From Macrostomum hystrix (taxonomy: Eukaryota; Platyhelminthes; Macrostomidae), in assembly GCA_950097015.1 (NCBI GenBank), contig CATNEN010000039.1, forward strand, positions 16,028,501 through 16,092,500: 64,000 nt of DNA. The letters are read 5' to 3'. The notes below the pieces were generated by a model. The model did no database searches. It saw nothing but the letters and a program-made list of their open reading frames with translations, and had not been told where the DNA came from. A program made the translations under genes and the position numbers. Positions 9,988 to 20,140 of the stretch are shown here, piece by piece. Within the stretch, counting starts at the first letter, position 1; each line of letters opens with the position of its first letter.

Positions 9988-12900
9988 ATGGACTGGGCCA
10001 CTGGCCGGGCGCTCGCGGTGCTCAACGACGGCGACCCGACCAGGGTCAATCGCGGTACCGGTGGCCTCAGCTCCCCCGATGTCACGCTGTGCCGTGCAGA
10101 CTGGCACGACAAGGCTGAATGGAGCGTGCAGGACGACCTTGGCTCGGATCACCTCCCTATCTTTGTCCGGCTTCGCTGCGCCGCAGCCACTATCGCCCGT
10201 GCGCCCAGACGCGCGTGGCGCAAGAATGGAGTCAACTGGCAAGCTTTCACGGAGGATGCCGAGAATCAGGTGGCTGACTTCAGGAGCTCGGGGGTCTCTC
10301 TGACACAGCGGGTGCAGCGCCTGACCAAGGCCATCATCGACGCCGCATATCGTCATGTCGGGAAAACGACCTACAAACGCACAGCGCGGCCCTGGCTGTC
10401 ACATCAGGCGCGTGCAGCCATCCGCCGCCGCAATCGCCTCCGCCGGTTGGTTGGCAGTCACCGGGAGGAATGGTTACAGGCGTCTGCCGAAGCAGCGCTC
10501 CTCATCAAAGAAGGCAAAGAACGTTGCTGGCAGGATTTCCTCGCGGATGCGGACTTGTGCCACGACGCCCCCAAGGCTTGGCGGCTCATCAGGAGCCTCA
10601 GCGGGACACCCGATGACAATCAAGCTAACGAAGCTCTGGTGCACCAGGGCAAGGTCTTCTGCGATAATCGTGCCAAGGCGGAGCTATTTGCTAAGCACTA
10701 CGCAGCGGTCAACCGGCTGACGTTCAGCAAGGCCGATCGTGAGCTCAACCGTAGTGCCAAGGAGGCCACGCGCAACTGTGGCGGCGACGATGACAGCTGC
10801 AGCGACATCACCATGGTGGAACTTGAGGCGGCCATTGAACACCAGCGGGCTAATGGAGCCTGCGGCCCGGACGACATCTCGCCACGCTTCTTCAAGGCCC
10901 TTGGACCTTTGGCAAGGCGCGAGCTGTTGGAAATCTTCAACCGTTCCTTCAAGACCGGGCAATGTGTGCAAGCCTGGAGGAGGGCGACCATCATCCCACT
11001 CCTCAAACGTGGCAAACCAGCGAGTGACATGGTATCCTTTCGCCCAGTCAGCTTGACCTCTTGCATGGTAAAGCTCTTGGAGCGCATCATCACAGCCCGG
11101 TTGTACTACATGGCCGAATCCCGGGGATGGCTGGCTCCGCAGCAGGCAGGCTTTCGGCGATTCCACAGTTGCGATGATCAGGTGCTCAACGTGGTGCAGG
11201 GCATCAGCGATGGATTCCAAAGCTCCCCAATGCTGCGCTCCGTCATGGCTTTCCTGGACTACAGCAAGGCCTATGATAAAGTCTGGCGTGAGAGGCTGCT
11301 GATCACTTTGATTGAGAAGGGCGTCCCAGGCACCTACGTCCGCTGGATTCACTCCTTCCTGCAGAATCGCGAGGCCAGGGTGTGCCTCCAAGGCGAGGTC
11401 AGTCGGTTCCACAGGCTGCGCCAGGGGCTGCCACAGGGCTCGGTGATCGCCCCCCTCCTCTTCATCCTGTTCCTCGATCCGGTCGTGCAGACCATCCCAC
11501 CAGAGGTTCGTGTCTCCTTGTACGCCGACGACATTGCCGTCCGCAGCCAGCACCACGCTAAAATCACGGCGGCGGCCCAGGTTCAGGAAGCCGTCACCCG
11601 CATTGCCGATTGGAGCGCCAGCCGCAAGATGGTGCTCAACCCCACTAAAAGCGAGTGCGCCTTCTTCTCCACGGACACGCACGAGGCTGCCTGGCAGCCC
11701 TCTATCACCCTGAACGGGGAGAACATGCCTTTCAACGACAGCCCGCGGTTTCTTGGAGTTCACCTTGATCGCTCTCTGGCCTTCCGGAAGCAGGTGGACG
11801 AGGTCTGCCGCGCGATCGGCAAACGGTGCCGTATCCTGGCGTGTCTGTCTGCGAGGGCGTGGGGCTGGCCTAAAGAGAGCCTCCTCCGGACCTTCAAGGC
11901 ACTCCAGATGAGCGTGCTCCACTACGCTGCTCCGGCCTGGCAACCCTGGTTGGCCGACTCCGCGGTTGCGCGGCTGCAACGTGCGCAGAACAACGCGCTC
12001 CGCATTGTCACCGGACAGCTGCGTTCCACGCCTACTGAGGCCCTTCACCTCGAGGCAGGAATTTGTACCGTTGCCACCACCAGGGACCAGCTTTGCCTTG
12101 CCGCATACGAGAAAGCTCTGCGTCTGCCAGCTGACCACCCGCGGCGTATGGCTGCCGTGCCTGTCGTCGCGCATCGCACTGCTAGGGGAAGCTGGCGTAA
12201 AAGGGCCGTTGAACTGCTAGCCAAGCTCCCAGACGATTTGGATCATCGCGAGATGCTACCCCACCTGCCCAGTTGCCCGTGGGTGCCTCGAGCTGCGGGC
12301 CTCAACGTGACCTGTGATCTCGTCGGGGCGGTAGATGTCGACACAAGCCAAGACGACATGTCGGGACGGCTCTGCGCTGAGGCGGCCATCCGCCGCTATG
12401 AGGCCGACCTGGTCATTTACACTGATGGGTCGGCCCTAGGCGGCTGCTCCGACGGTGGCGCCGCTGCCGTCGTCACCCGCGGTGACCCGGCCGCACCTGA
12501 GGTGCTGGACACCATCATGGCCAAGGGCAGTCGCATCACCTGCTCGTATGATGAAGAGTGCCGCGCGCTCAGTTTGGCTACCACCTGGATCCGACGGCAC
12601 GAAATTGCAGGACGTGTCGTCATCTGCAGCGACAGCAGATCTCTGCTGTCGGCCCTGGCTGGGAAAGCCCCAGCGCGCAGCGCCCTCCCGGATCTTCGCA
12701 CTCCAGCGGCCGCTCTCATGCTTCAGTGGGTTCCGGGGCACTGCGGGCTGGCTGGTAACGAGCTAGCCGATGAGGCGGCCAAGCAGGCGGCTGCTGCTCC
12801 TGCCGACAACTCCAGCGCGCCAATTTCGATGTGGAGTGCGCTGGCGGCCGCCCGACGTCACATTGCAGACCCGCCCATCAGACATGCCCGGACAGCTGCC

Positions 12901-13206
12901 GTCTACGGCGCCCTGGACCGCCAGCGGGACAGGGCTGAGATTCGCACCCGTCAGGACGCGGTGCTCCTGGCCAGGCTGCGTTCGGGCCACTGTAGCCTTC
13001 TGCGGGCCTATAGCAGCGTTATCAACCCGCACGCCGACCCCACCTGCCTCCGTTGCGGTATGGCCCCGGAAGACGTGGAACACTGGCTTCAATGCCCGGC
13101 CCTCCGCAGGGAGAGACTGGCTACTTTCGACAGTGATGACCTCAATCTTAATGTGCTGACGTCCGACCCCGCTAGGTCGGTGGCGCTGGCGAGACGGAGC
13201 TGGTAG
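9988..13206 (+). CDS. Retrotransposon ORF, C-terminal part: endonuclease end, RT, RNase H, zinc knuckle
   Basis: 1,072 codons in the same frame as the preceding segment, ending at TAG 13204-13206. Residues 30-60 complete the endonuclease with the final SDHLPI motif. The reverse transcriptase spans roughly 290-600, with LLKRGKPASDMVSFRPVSL, FLDYSKAYDKVW, GLPQGSVIAPLLF and the catalytic YADD at 512-515 (nt 11521). RNase H runs from about 807, with YTDGS (D813), then DEECRAL, CSDSRSL and the WVPGHCGLAGNELADEAAK block. A knuckle CLRCGMAPEDVEHWLQC (CX2CX8HX3C) lies near the C-terminus. All catalytic motifs I looked for are present, so apart from the upstream stop the reading frame looks intact. 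Translation may not actually start at 9988. Confidence 0.93.
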   Translation: MDWATGRALAVLNDGDPTRVNRGTGGLSSPDVTLCRADWHDKAEWSVQDDLGSDHLPIFVRLRCAAATIARAPRRAWRKNGVNWQAFTEDAENQVADFRSSGVSLTQRVQRLTKAIIDAAYRHVGKTTYKRTARPWLSHQARAAIRRRNRLRRLVGSHREEWLQASAEAALLIKEGKERCWQDFLADADLCHDAPKAWRLIRSLSGTPDDNQANEALVHQGKVFCDNRAKAELFAKHYAAVNRLTFSKADRELNRSAKEATRNCGGDDDSCSDITMVELEAAIEHQRANGACGPDDISPRFFKALGPLARRELLEIFNRSFKTGQCVQAWRRATIIPLLKRGKPASDMVSFRPVSLTSCMVKLLERIITARLYYMAESRGWLAPQQAGFRRFHSCDDQVLNVVQGISDGFQSSPMLRSVMAFLDYSKAYDKVWRERLLITLIEKGVPGTYVRWIHSFLQNREARVCLQGEVSRFHRLRQGLPQGSVIAPLLFILFLDPVVQTIPPEVRVSLYADDIAVRSQHHAKITAAAQVQEAVTRIADWSASRKMVLNPTKSECAFFSTDTHEAAWQPSITLNGENMPFNDSPRFLGVHLDRSLAFRKQVDEVCRAIGKRCRILACLSARAWGWPKESLLRTFKALQMSVLHYAAPAWQPWLADSAVARLQRAQNNALRIVTGQLRSTPTEALHLEAGICTVATTRDQLCLAAYEKALRLPADHPRRMAAVPVVAHRTARGSWRKRAVELLAKLPDDLDHREMLPHLPSCPWVPRAAGLNVTCDLVGAVDVDTSQDDMSGRLCAEAAIRRYEADLVIYTDGSALGGCSDGGAAAVVTRGDPAAPEVLDTIMAKGSRITCSYDEECRALSLATTWIRRHEIAGRVVICSDSRSLLSALAGKAPARSALPDLRTPAAALMLQWVPGHCGLAGNELADEAAKQAAAAPADNSSAPISMWSALAAARRHIADPPIRHARTAAVYGALDRQRDRAEIRTRQDAVLLARLRSGHCSLLRAYSSVINPHADPTCLRCGMAPEDVEHWLQCPALRRERLATFDSDDLNLNVLTSDPARSVALARRSW

Positions 13207-13227
13207 CTCACTCGGCGCCTCTTGCCC

Positions 13228-13255
13228 CAACAACAACAACAACAACAACAACAAC
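13228..13255 (+). repeat. (CAA)n 3' tail of the retrotransposon
   Basis: Nine CAA units directly follow the short 3' UTR and grade into the AGC array. A short-unit 3' tail is typical of APE-type non-LTR elements. Confidence 0.8.
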
Positions 13256-13732
13256 AGCAGCAGCAGCATTAGTAACAGCAGCAGCAGCAGCATTAGTAAC
13301 AGCAGCAGTAACAGCATTAGTAACAGCAGCAGCAGCAGCATTAGTAACAGCAGCAGCAGCAGCATTAGTAACAGCAGCAGTAACAGCATTAGTAACAGCA
13401 GCAGCAGCAGCATTAGTAACAGCAGCACCAGCAGCATTAGTAACAGCCGCATTAGTAACAACAGCAATAACAGCATTAGTAACAGCAGCAGCAGCATTAG
13501 TACCAGCAGCAGTAGCAGCATTAGTAACAGCAGCAGTAACAGCATTAGTAATAGCAGCAGCAGCAGCATTGATAACAGCAGTAGTTAAAGCAGCAGCAGC
13601 AGCAGCAGCATTAGTACCAGCAGCAGTAGCAGCATTAGTAACAGCAGCAGTAACAGCAGCAGCAGCAGCTTTAGTAACAGCAGCAGTAACAGCAGCAGCA
13701 GCATTGGTAACAGTAGCAGCAGCAGCAGCATC
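13256..13732. repeat. AGC-rich compound array, right flank of retrotransposon
   Basis: Continuation of the array at 8022-8533, with the same AGC / ATTAGTAAC block structure and some extra variants (ATTAGTACC, CAATAAC). It ends near 13732 at CATCGTACG. Confidence 0.93.
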
Positions 13733-16190
13733 GTACGTACTGTCCTAAAATCAGTCTTTTTGTATATGTCCACTAAAATATTTTCAAGAAGAAGCAGGAC
13801 TTAGGGCCGCAGGAAATCCGATGGAAGAGGCTGCGCCTCATTAAGAAGATTTTCTCTGGCCTACCTCACTCAGAAACACACACACAAACACACAGTTTCC
13901 TTACCTATCGAGGTGTATAAGAGGAAACGCGGCAGATGAGTGTCTAGTAAGGAATGACGAGAAAGGTAAACTATTGATAGTATATTGGAGACGAAAACTA
14001 AAAGAAAAAAATTAATAATAGTTATTATTACTGTCGTTCTGCTTTGAAGCCAGTGATTTTCTGTTATAAATAAATTTTCTTTCAAGCCCGAATCTTTCAG
14101 ATTTGTTCGGGCAGCGAAAATAACTAATAACGATAATAATTAAGGAGAGCCTAGTTTATTAGCACAGGCCGCAGCACCTGCTGTGACATCCTGATCAGCA
14201 GAGAGGATTTTGCAGGGGCCGGGTGTTGGCCCTGCTTGGCAACCAGCTGCAACAGCAAGCTCGCACTATTTTTACAGGTTCGCCGAGGAGTTTTGAAAAA
14301 AAGTTAACGCATTAGAATATTGCCTACTAATGCTTGATTTCACAAGCTGTTTCCACCTGTTCAGAGGGTTTGACAAAGCTGTGCTGTACTAAAAAGTTAG
14401 GCTATGAAAATAAGACTCTCGTCAAGAGCTGAAAGGCAGGGTTGACAAAACAAAAAAAGAGAAAAAGCGGCATCGCCAGCAGCAGCACCAGTAACATAAG
14501 CAGTAAAAGCGCCTGTGATAGTAGAGGGGAATAAAAAAGGGGAAGAGACGGAGAGAGGCGAGAGGAGACGAGGGAGAGAGAAGAGAGATAAGAAGATATT
14601 AAGTAGGTCAGATATTGGCAATACTGTACTTGCTGTCAGTTGTAACAAAAAATTATTAGAGCAAGTGATCGCAGGTAGCAAACGTGTCAGTTAAAAAATT
14701 ATATAAAAGTAAAATTAGACAAAAAAATCCATAGCTGTCAATCATAATTTGACTAGTAGCCACACCTTGGTTTGTTTTACCAAGACTGCGCCACACAATA
14801 AGGGTTTGGGGAGTTAAGCAAACTCTGAGAACACCTTCAAGACATTGGGAAGAGAGGTATGGGAATTGAGATCTTGAACAGTTTCTGCCAATTGTAAGAA
14901 GGTGCTGCTGTTGAGTGCTGAGCCGGGTGACAATCCTGCACTGCTCAGGAAGACAGGACTCTAAACTTGAGCACGCTGTGAGCACAGCTGCCCTGAGATT
15001 AACCAGCCACCCCTTTCAAGTTGCCAAAGCCCTATTATAGAAGAAAGTGCCGTTCCTTATCTTCTCTTGGGAGTCTAGTCTCTTAGGGGCAGATTATTTT
15101 ATTTTCTTTATGAGCAATATTTAGATTTTATTGGATTATAAAACACTAAACTAAATCAGCAGGGTGTTTAAAGGAGGAAGCTCCACTTCACTCAAATTAA
15201 AATCAGAGTAAATCTTTTGCAAGCTACAACGATTCCTTAAAAAAACTATTACTGCTACTAGTTTGCCTTCATTTTTTGGACTTTTTCTGCTTTTGTACAA
15301 ACGCTAAAATGAGCAGCAGTTAGGAGAGACAGATAGACAGGCTAGCTATAAGATCGTGCGTGTGGAACTTAAAAAACCTACGAAAGAAGGAGTCCCCAAA
15401 TTAGCGCTCTTCAAAATAAAATTTGCTTTCATTAATGTGATTGGTCCATGTGATTGGTTGCTATTTTTAGAAAAGCTTTTTGGGGGAACCCCTCGATGCG
15501 TACACCTGACCAACGTTAAGCCAATAAAAATTGATTGGTCTATGAAGTTCGAGTTGTAGCTATTTTTAGAAAAGTCTTTTCTGCGAATCCCTGGGTAAAC
15601 TGAGCTAATTATCTCAGATATCCTTGATAAATGGATTTAAACACTGGTATTTCTGCTCAAAACTTTCTCAAAGCATTTTTTCTTGGGCGACGTGTAACTC
15701 AGACATTTGACAGATTAACTGAGATTTCTCTTTCAGATAGTATAAATGGTCATGACAAGCGGACACTGAGATTTTACAGTTAGTCCAGTTCTGCATATGC
15801 GTGTGTATAAGCGAGTTCTTGTCTGACCAATCCACTGAATGGCGGTAATGTGATATTTAAATGCTTGGCTGACTCGAGAATACAAGCTTGGAGTGTCTTA
15901 GCGAAACCAAAACGCAATGCGGGGATCTTTTTACTTCAAGACAGGAAAAGAAGAAAGACAGACAGAGGGCTTCATAATAAATTTCTGCATGTCAAATTGA
16001 AATATGAAGACTGTTTTAAATGGCATTGTCTATTATCGGATCATAAATATAGCTAGGCATTTTTTTCTTTCAACTGCAGTTTTTCATATTTTTTATGGGA
16101 GTATTGGCGGAGCAACATTGCGCGGGACATTGTGCACTTTTAATTGGGTTGAGTTGTCAAATGTAGATTAGTGATAAAAATTACCAAAGC
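13733..16190. other. Unique intron sequence
   Basis: About 2.4 kb of mixed, mostly AT-rich sequence. The phrase GCTATTTTTAGAAAAG occurs at about 15459 and 15559 inside a degenerate ~90-bp direct repeat. I find no convincing exon, RNA gene or transposon ends. Confidence 0.45.
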
Positions 16191-16194
16191 ACCT

Positions 16195-16552
16195 CAACTG
16201 CCAGCTGAGACAACTGCCAGCTGAGACAACTGCCAGCTGAGACAACTGCCAGCTGAGACAACTGCCAGCTGAGACAACTGCCAGCTGAGACAACTGCCAG
16301 CTGAGACAACTGCCAGCTGAGACAACTGCCAGCTGAGACAACTGCCAGCTGAGACAACTGCCAGCTGAGACAACTGCCAGCTGAGACAACTGCCAGCTGA
16401 GACAACTGCCAGCTGAGACAACTGCCAGCTGAGACAACTGCCAGCTGAGACAACTGCCAGCTGAGACAACTGCCAGCTGAGACAACTGCCAGCTGAGACA
16501 ACTGCCAGCTGAGACAACTGCCAGCTGAGACAACTGCCAGCTGAGACAACTC
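16195..16552. repeat. Tandem array, 16-bp unit CTGCCAGCTGAGACAA
   Basis: About 22 essentially identical copies of CTGCCAGCTGAGACAA, each containing the palindromic E-box CAGCTG. Lack of divergence implies recent expansion or ongoing homogenisation. All three minus frames are open only because the unit lacks stops. Confidence 0.97.
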
Positions 16553-16556
16553 TCGA

Positions 16557-16569
16557 CCTGTTTGAAGTC
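16557..16569. repeat. Target-site duplication, left copy
   Basis: CCTGTTTGAAGTC is repeated exactly at 17164-17176 and brackets the element at 16570-17163. Confidence 0.85.
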
Positions 16570-17163
16570 TCTATCTCTCTATCTATCTGCAGGGGGCCCG
16601 GGGCACTTGTCGCACAAGCGACGGAGCGGCACGCCCCTAGACCGGCGAACTAGGCGCTTTTGCGCCCATCGCGCCGCCTCCCCTGAGCAGGCACCACACA
16701 CAGCAGCACAGACCAGCCGGGGAGGGCAGGAGGCACCCAGAATATGCAGCAGTGCCCCCCACCCCCGCCCCACACGCACATTAGCAGACCAAGCCGGGGC
16801 GGAAGGCTGATAAGAAATCAGTCCTCAGGGGGGGCGGGTGATGAGTGTACACTTATCCAATCGCGCTGACGGAAGTCCAGAAAGCGCGCGGCGGTGTACA
16901 CCCGCCCTCCAGCCACCCCCCGCAAGGTCTCACGCCCCAGCGCCAACGCACACAACTCACACAACGCAGAACAGGCACACAGAAGGTAGGAGCGAAGCTA
17001 TTATTTCAAGCTTTGATTTCACGAAATATGGTGCACCTCCGCCGGTCGCTACTGTCCAAACCCCCCAACAAGTCCCGAAATTAATCGTGACTTGAAGGGT
17101 GAATCGAACTAGCGTCCTTTGGAGTGCGAGGCAGCGACGTTAGCCGCTGACCCACACGCCCCC
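16570..17163 (-). mobile_element. tRNA-headed retroelement, 594 bp, minus strand
   Basis: The right end, read on the minus strand, starts GGGGGGCGTG, followed by TGGGTCAGCGGC (A-box-like) and TAGTTCGATTC (B box), spaced as in a tRNA. The left end, also read on the minus strand, finishes in a GATAGATAGAGAGATAGAG tail. Exact 13-bp duplications of CCTGTTTGAAGTC flank it at 16557 and 17164. A pol III tRNA-like head, a simple-repeat tail and duplications mark a SINE mobilised by a LINE in trans. The body is GC-rich, with an internal inverted pair around GTGTACAC (16846 and 16897), and is unlike the other SINE families in this window. Confidence 0.8.
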
Positions 17164-17176
17164 CCTGTTTGAAGTC
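17164..17176. repeat. Target-site duplication, right copy
   Basis: CCTGTTTGAAGTC, identical to 16557-16569. Confidence 0.85.
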
Positions 17177-17690
17177 AGTAGATGTCATCAGTAAAAAACT
17201 ATAGGTAGATAGGTTTATTCTCTATCTATAGATAAGATTTGATCAGAACAGCTATTGTCTGTTCGATGATTGCTTGAATTCAAAAGACATCGGTTTTCGC
17301 CACACAGAACCAGCAATTCTGTAAAGCGGGGATGTGTAAAAACTGCATGACTATTTGCACCACTGCACCACGGCTTTGGCATATCTGACGTTAAATAATT
17401 TATTGAGCTCCCATGCCAGTAGTACGGGATAAGAGCTTGTGGGGAATTAAGGACGGGCTAAAAAACACGCAACTTATTTGGACAGTCACTCCTCTGCTAT
17501 CATACTATATTGGCGCATAAAGGCTTAATTAAGCAGCTTTGCACATTCATTCTATGCTGTACGTTTCTGGGATAAACTAGAGATTTATATGGAAATCATG
17601 CTGATGATACATATTGAGCCATGTATTTTAGTCTAGATGCAAAAATAACATCTTTCATATTTCAGTTCTTATTTTCTCATTTGGATTACA
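17177..17690. other. Unique intron sequence
   Basis: About 510 bases of AT-rich sequence with no feature I can support. Confidence 0.5.
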
Positions 17691-18145
17691 GGTCCACTTT
17701 GGGATTTCATGTCCACTTTGGGATTTCATGTCCACTTTGGGATTTCATGTCCACTTTGGGATTTCATGTCCACTTTGGGATTTCATGTCCATTTAGGGAT
17801 TTCATGTCCGTTTTGGGATTTCATGTCCATTTTGGGATTTCATGTACATTTGGGATTTCATGTCCATTTTGGGATTTCATGTCCATTTTGGGATTTCAGG
17901 TCCATTTTAGGATTTCATGTACATTTGGGATTTCATGTCCATTTTGGGATTTCAGGTCCATTTTGGGATTTCAGGTCCATTTTGGGATTTCAGATCCATT
18001 TTGGGATGTCATGTACATTTGGGATTTCATGTCCATTTTGGGATTTCATGTACATTTTTGGATTTCAGGTTAATTTTGGGATTTCATGATTATTTTGGGA
18101 TTTCATGATTATTTTGGGATTTCAGGTCTATTTTGGGATTTCCAA
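17691..18145. repeat. Tandem array, 19-bp unit TTTGGGATTTCATGTCCAT
   Basis: About 24 copies of TTTGGGATTTCATGTCCAT, with several 17-bp short copies (GTACATTTGGGATTTCAT). It shares the core TTTGGGATTTCATG with the larger array at 18811-20140. Confidence 0.93.
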
Positions 18146-18242
18146 TAGATTTTAAGAATTTCGATAGCAAAAGAAATGGGAAAAAATGAACAAGTTTGGG
18201 ATTTCTATTTGGGATAGATTAACAAATCTATTTGCATTTACA

Positions 18243-18412
18243 GTGGGGGTTGTAGCCTAGTCCTTTAAGCAGACTCATGACTAATAGGTCGGGGGTTCGA
18301 TTCTTGACTCCGCTGGTACAAGTTGAGGGCAATTGAGGGTGGGTGTGGCGTCCCCCCAGTCCATGGACTGAACAGCCGTACGCAGCCTTCAGATGCAGGT
18401 GTAATCAATTAT
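18243..18412 (+). mobile_element. SINE family A, copy 1
   Basis: A tRNA-like head (TTGTAGCCTAGTCC near 18248; B box GGGGGTTCGATTC near 18291) is followed by the family core CCCCCCAGTCCATGGACTGA, ACAGCCGTACGCAGCCTTCAG and the 3' end AGGTGTAATCAATTATT. The core recurs at 31510 and 42400. This copy lacks a ~45-base segment present in the 31389 copy. Confidence 0.8.
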
Positions 18413-18810
18413 TTGTTTTCTTCCGTGGATTTGAACTTAGGACGGAATTTCGGAACGACAGGAAGCTTCAGAGAAAAATGATTACATTTCCCGTCGTGAC
18501 ACGAATTGAATTGCAAATTTTTGTTTCTAGGAAAACTCCTAGCTTTCATCCTATTGGTGTGGACAAGCCATTGAAACAAAGCCATAAAGCCCAAAGGTAA
18601 AAATAAGATTATACATAAAGGTATAAATTTGTTTGTTGATTCATTTAGATTTGTCAAACGGGAATTAAAACAGAAAAAGTTTAAGATTGCAAGCGATACT
18701 TTTCGGTTTGTAAAGATTCTATACCTGCAGGGGATTTTCTCTTGACTTTATGACGATTGACATTTTGTAATTAATTAGAGATAATATGATAAGTTTTTTG
18801 TTTTATCTGC
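18413..18810. other. Unique intron sequence
   Basis: About 400 AT-rich bases between a SINE and a tandem array; nothing recognisable. Confidence 0.5.
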
Positions 18811-20140
18811 GATTTGGGATTTCATAATCGATTTGGGATTTCATGATTTAATTGGGATTTCATGATTGATTTGGGATTTCATACTCGATTTGGGATTTAA
18901 TGATTGATTTGGGATTTCATGATTGAATTGGGATTTCATGATTGATTTGGGATTTCATACTCGATTTGGGATTTCATGATTGATTTGGGATTTCATACTC
19001 GATTTGGGATTTCATGATTGATTTGGGATTTCATAATCGATTTGGGATTTAATGATTGATTTGGGATTTCAGAATTGATTTGGGATTTCATAATCGATTT
19101 GGGATTTCATGATTGATTTGGGATTTCATGATTGATTGGGATTTCATGATTGATTTGGGATTTCATAATCGATTTGGGATTTCATGATTGATTTGGGATT
19201 TCATGATTGATTGGGATTTCATGATTGATTTGGGATTTCATGATTGATTTGGGATTTCATAATCGATTTTGGAATTAATGATTGATTTGGGATTTCATAA
19301 TCGATTTGGGATTTCATGATTGATTTGGGATTTCATGATTGATTTGGGATTTCATGATTGATTTGGGATTTCATGATTGATTTGGGATTTCATGATTGAT
19401 TTGGGATTTCATGATTGATTGGGATTTCATGATTGATTTGGGATTTCATGATTGATTTGGGATTTCATAATCGATTTTGGAATTAATGATTGATTTGGGA
19501 TTTCATAATCGATTTGGGATTTCATGATTGATTTGGGATTTCATGATTGATTTGGGATTTCATGATTGATTTGGGATTTAATGATTGATTGGGATTTCAT
19601 AATCGATTTGGGATTTCATGATTGATTTGGGATTTCATGATTGATTTGGGATTTCATGATTGATTAGGGATTTAATGATTGATTGGGATTTAATGATTGA
19701 TTTGGGATTTCATAATCGATTTGGGGGATTTCATGATTGATTGGGATTTAATGATTGATTTGGGATTTCATGATTGATTTGGGATTTCATGATTGATTTG
19801 GGATTTCATACTCGATTTGGGATTTAATGATTGATTTGGGATTTCATGATTGAATTGGGATTTCATGATTGATTTGGGATTTCATACTCGATTTGGGATT
19901 TCATGATTGATTTGGGATTTCATGATTGATTAGGGATTTCATGATTGATTGGGATTTAATGATTGATTTGGGATTTCATGATTGATTTGGGATTTCATGA
20001 TTGATTTGGGATTTCATGATTGATTTGGGATTTCATGATTGATTTGGGATTTCATAATCGATTTGAGATTTCATGAATGATTTGGTATTTTGTGATCGAT
20101 TTGTGATTTCATGATCGATTTGGTATTTTGTGATCGATTT
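18811..20140. repeat. Tandem array, 19-bp unit GATTTGGGATTTCATGATT
   Basis: About 70 copies of GATTTGGGATTTCATGATT, with common variants TCATAATC and TCATACTC and 18-bp copies lacking a T. A multi-unit block from about 18865 recurs near 19790, so some growth was by segment duplication. The last copies decay after 20060. Confidence 0.95.

Larger units (their letters stand above)
8534..13255 (+). mobile_element. APE-type non-LTR retrotransposon (2A, PHD, APE, RT, RNase H)
   Basis: A 4.7-kb LINE-like element, complete or nearly so. It starts at the junction with the AGC array, has a GC-rich leader of about 100 bases, one long coding region interrupted by a TGA at 9973-9975, a 3' UTR of only ~20 bases and a (CAA)9 tail at 13228-13255. 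Domain order is 2A motif, three zinc fingers, AP endonuclease, reverse transcriptase, RNase H, zinc knuckle. APE plus RNase H plus an N-terminal 2A recalls the Ingi/L1Tc and I groups; clade assignment is inference. It lies in the same orientation as the host neurexin, inside the giant intron, and is far more GC-rich than its surroundings. No clear target duplication can be read because the target is itself repetitive. Confidence 0.93.

Noticed and set aside
8836..12174. Long minus-strand frames opposite the retrotransposon
   Set aside because: Shadows of a GC-rich coding strand; they contain none of the expected motifs.
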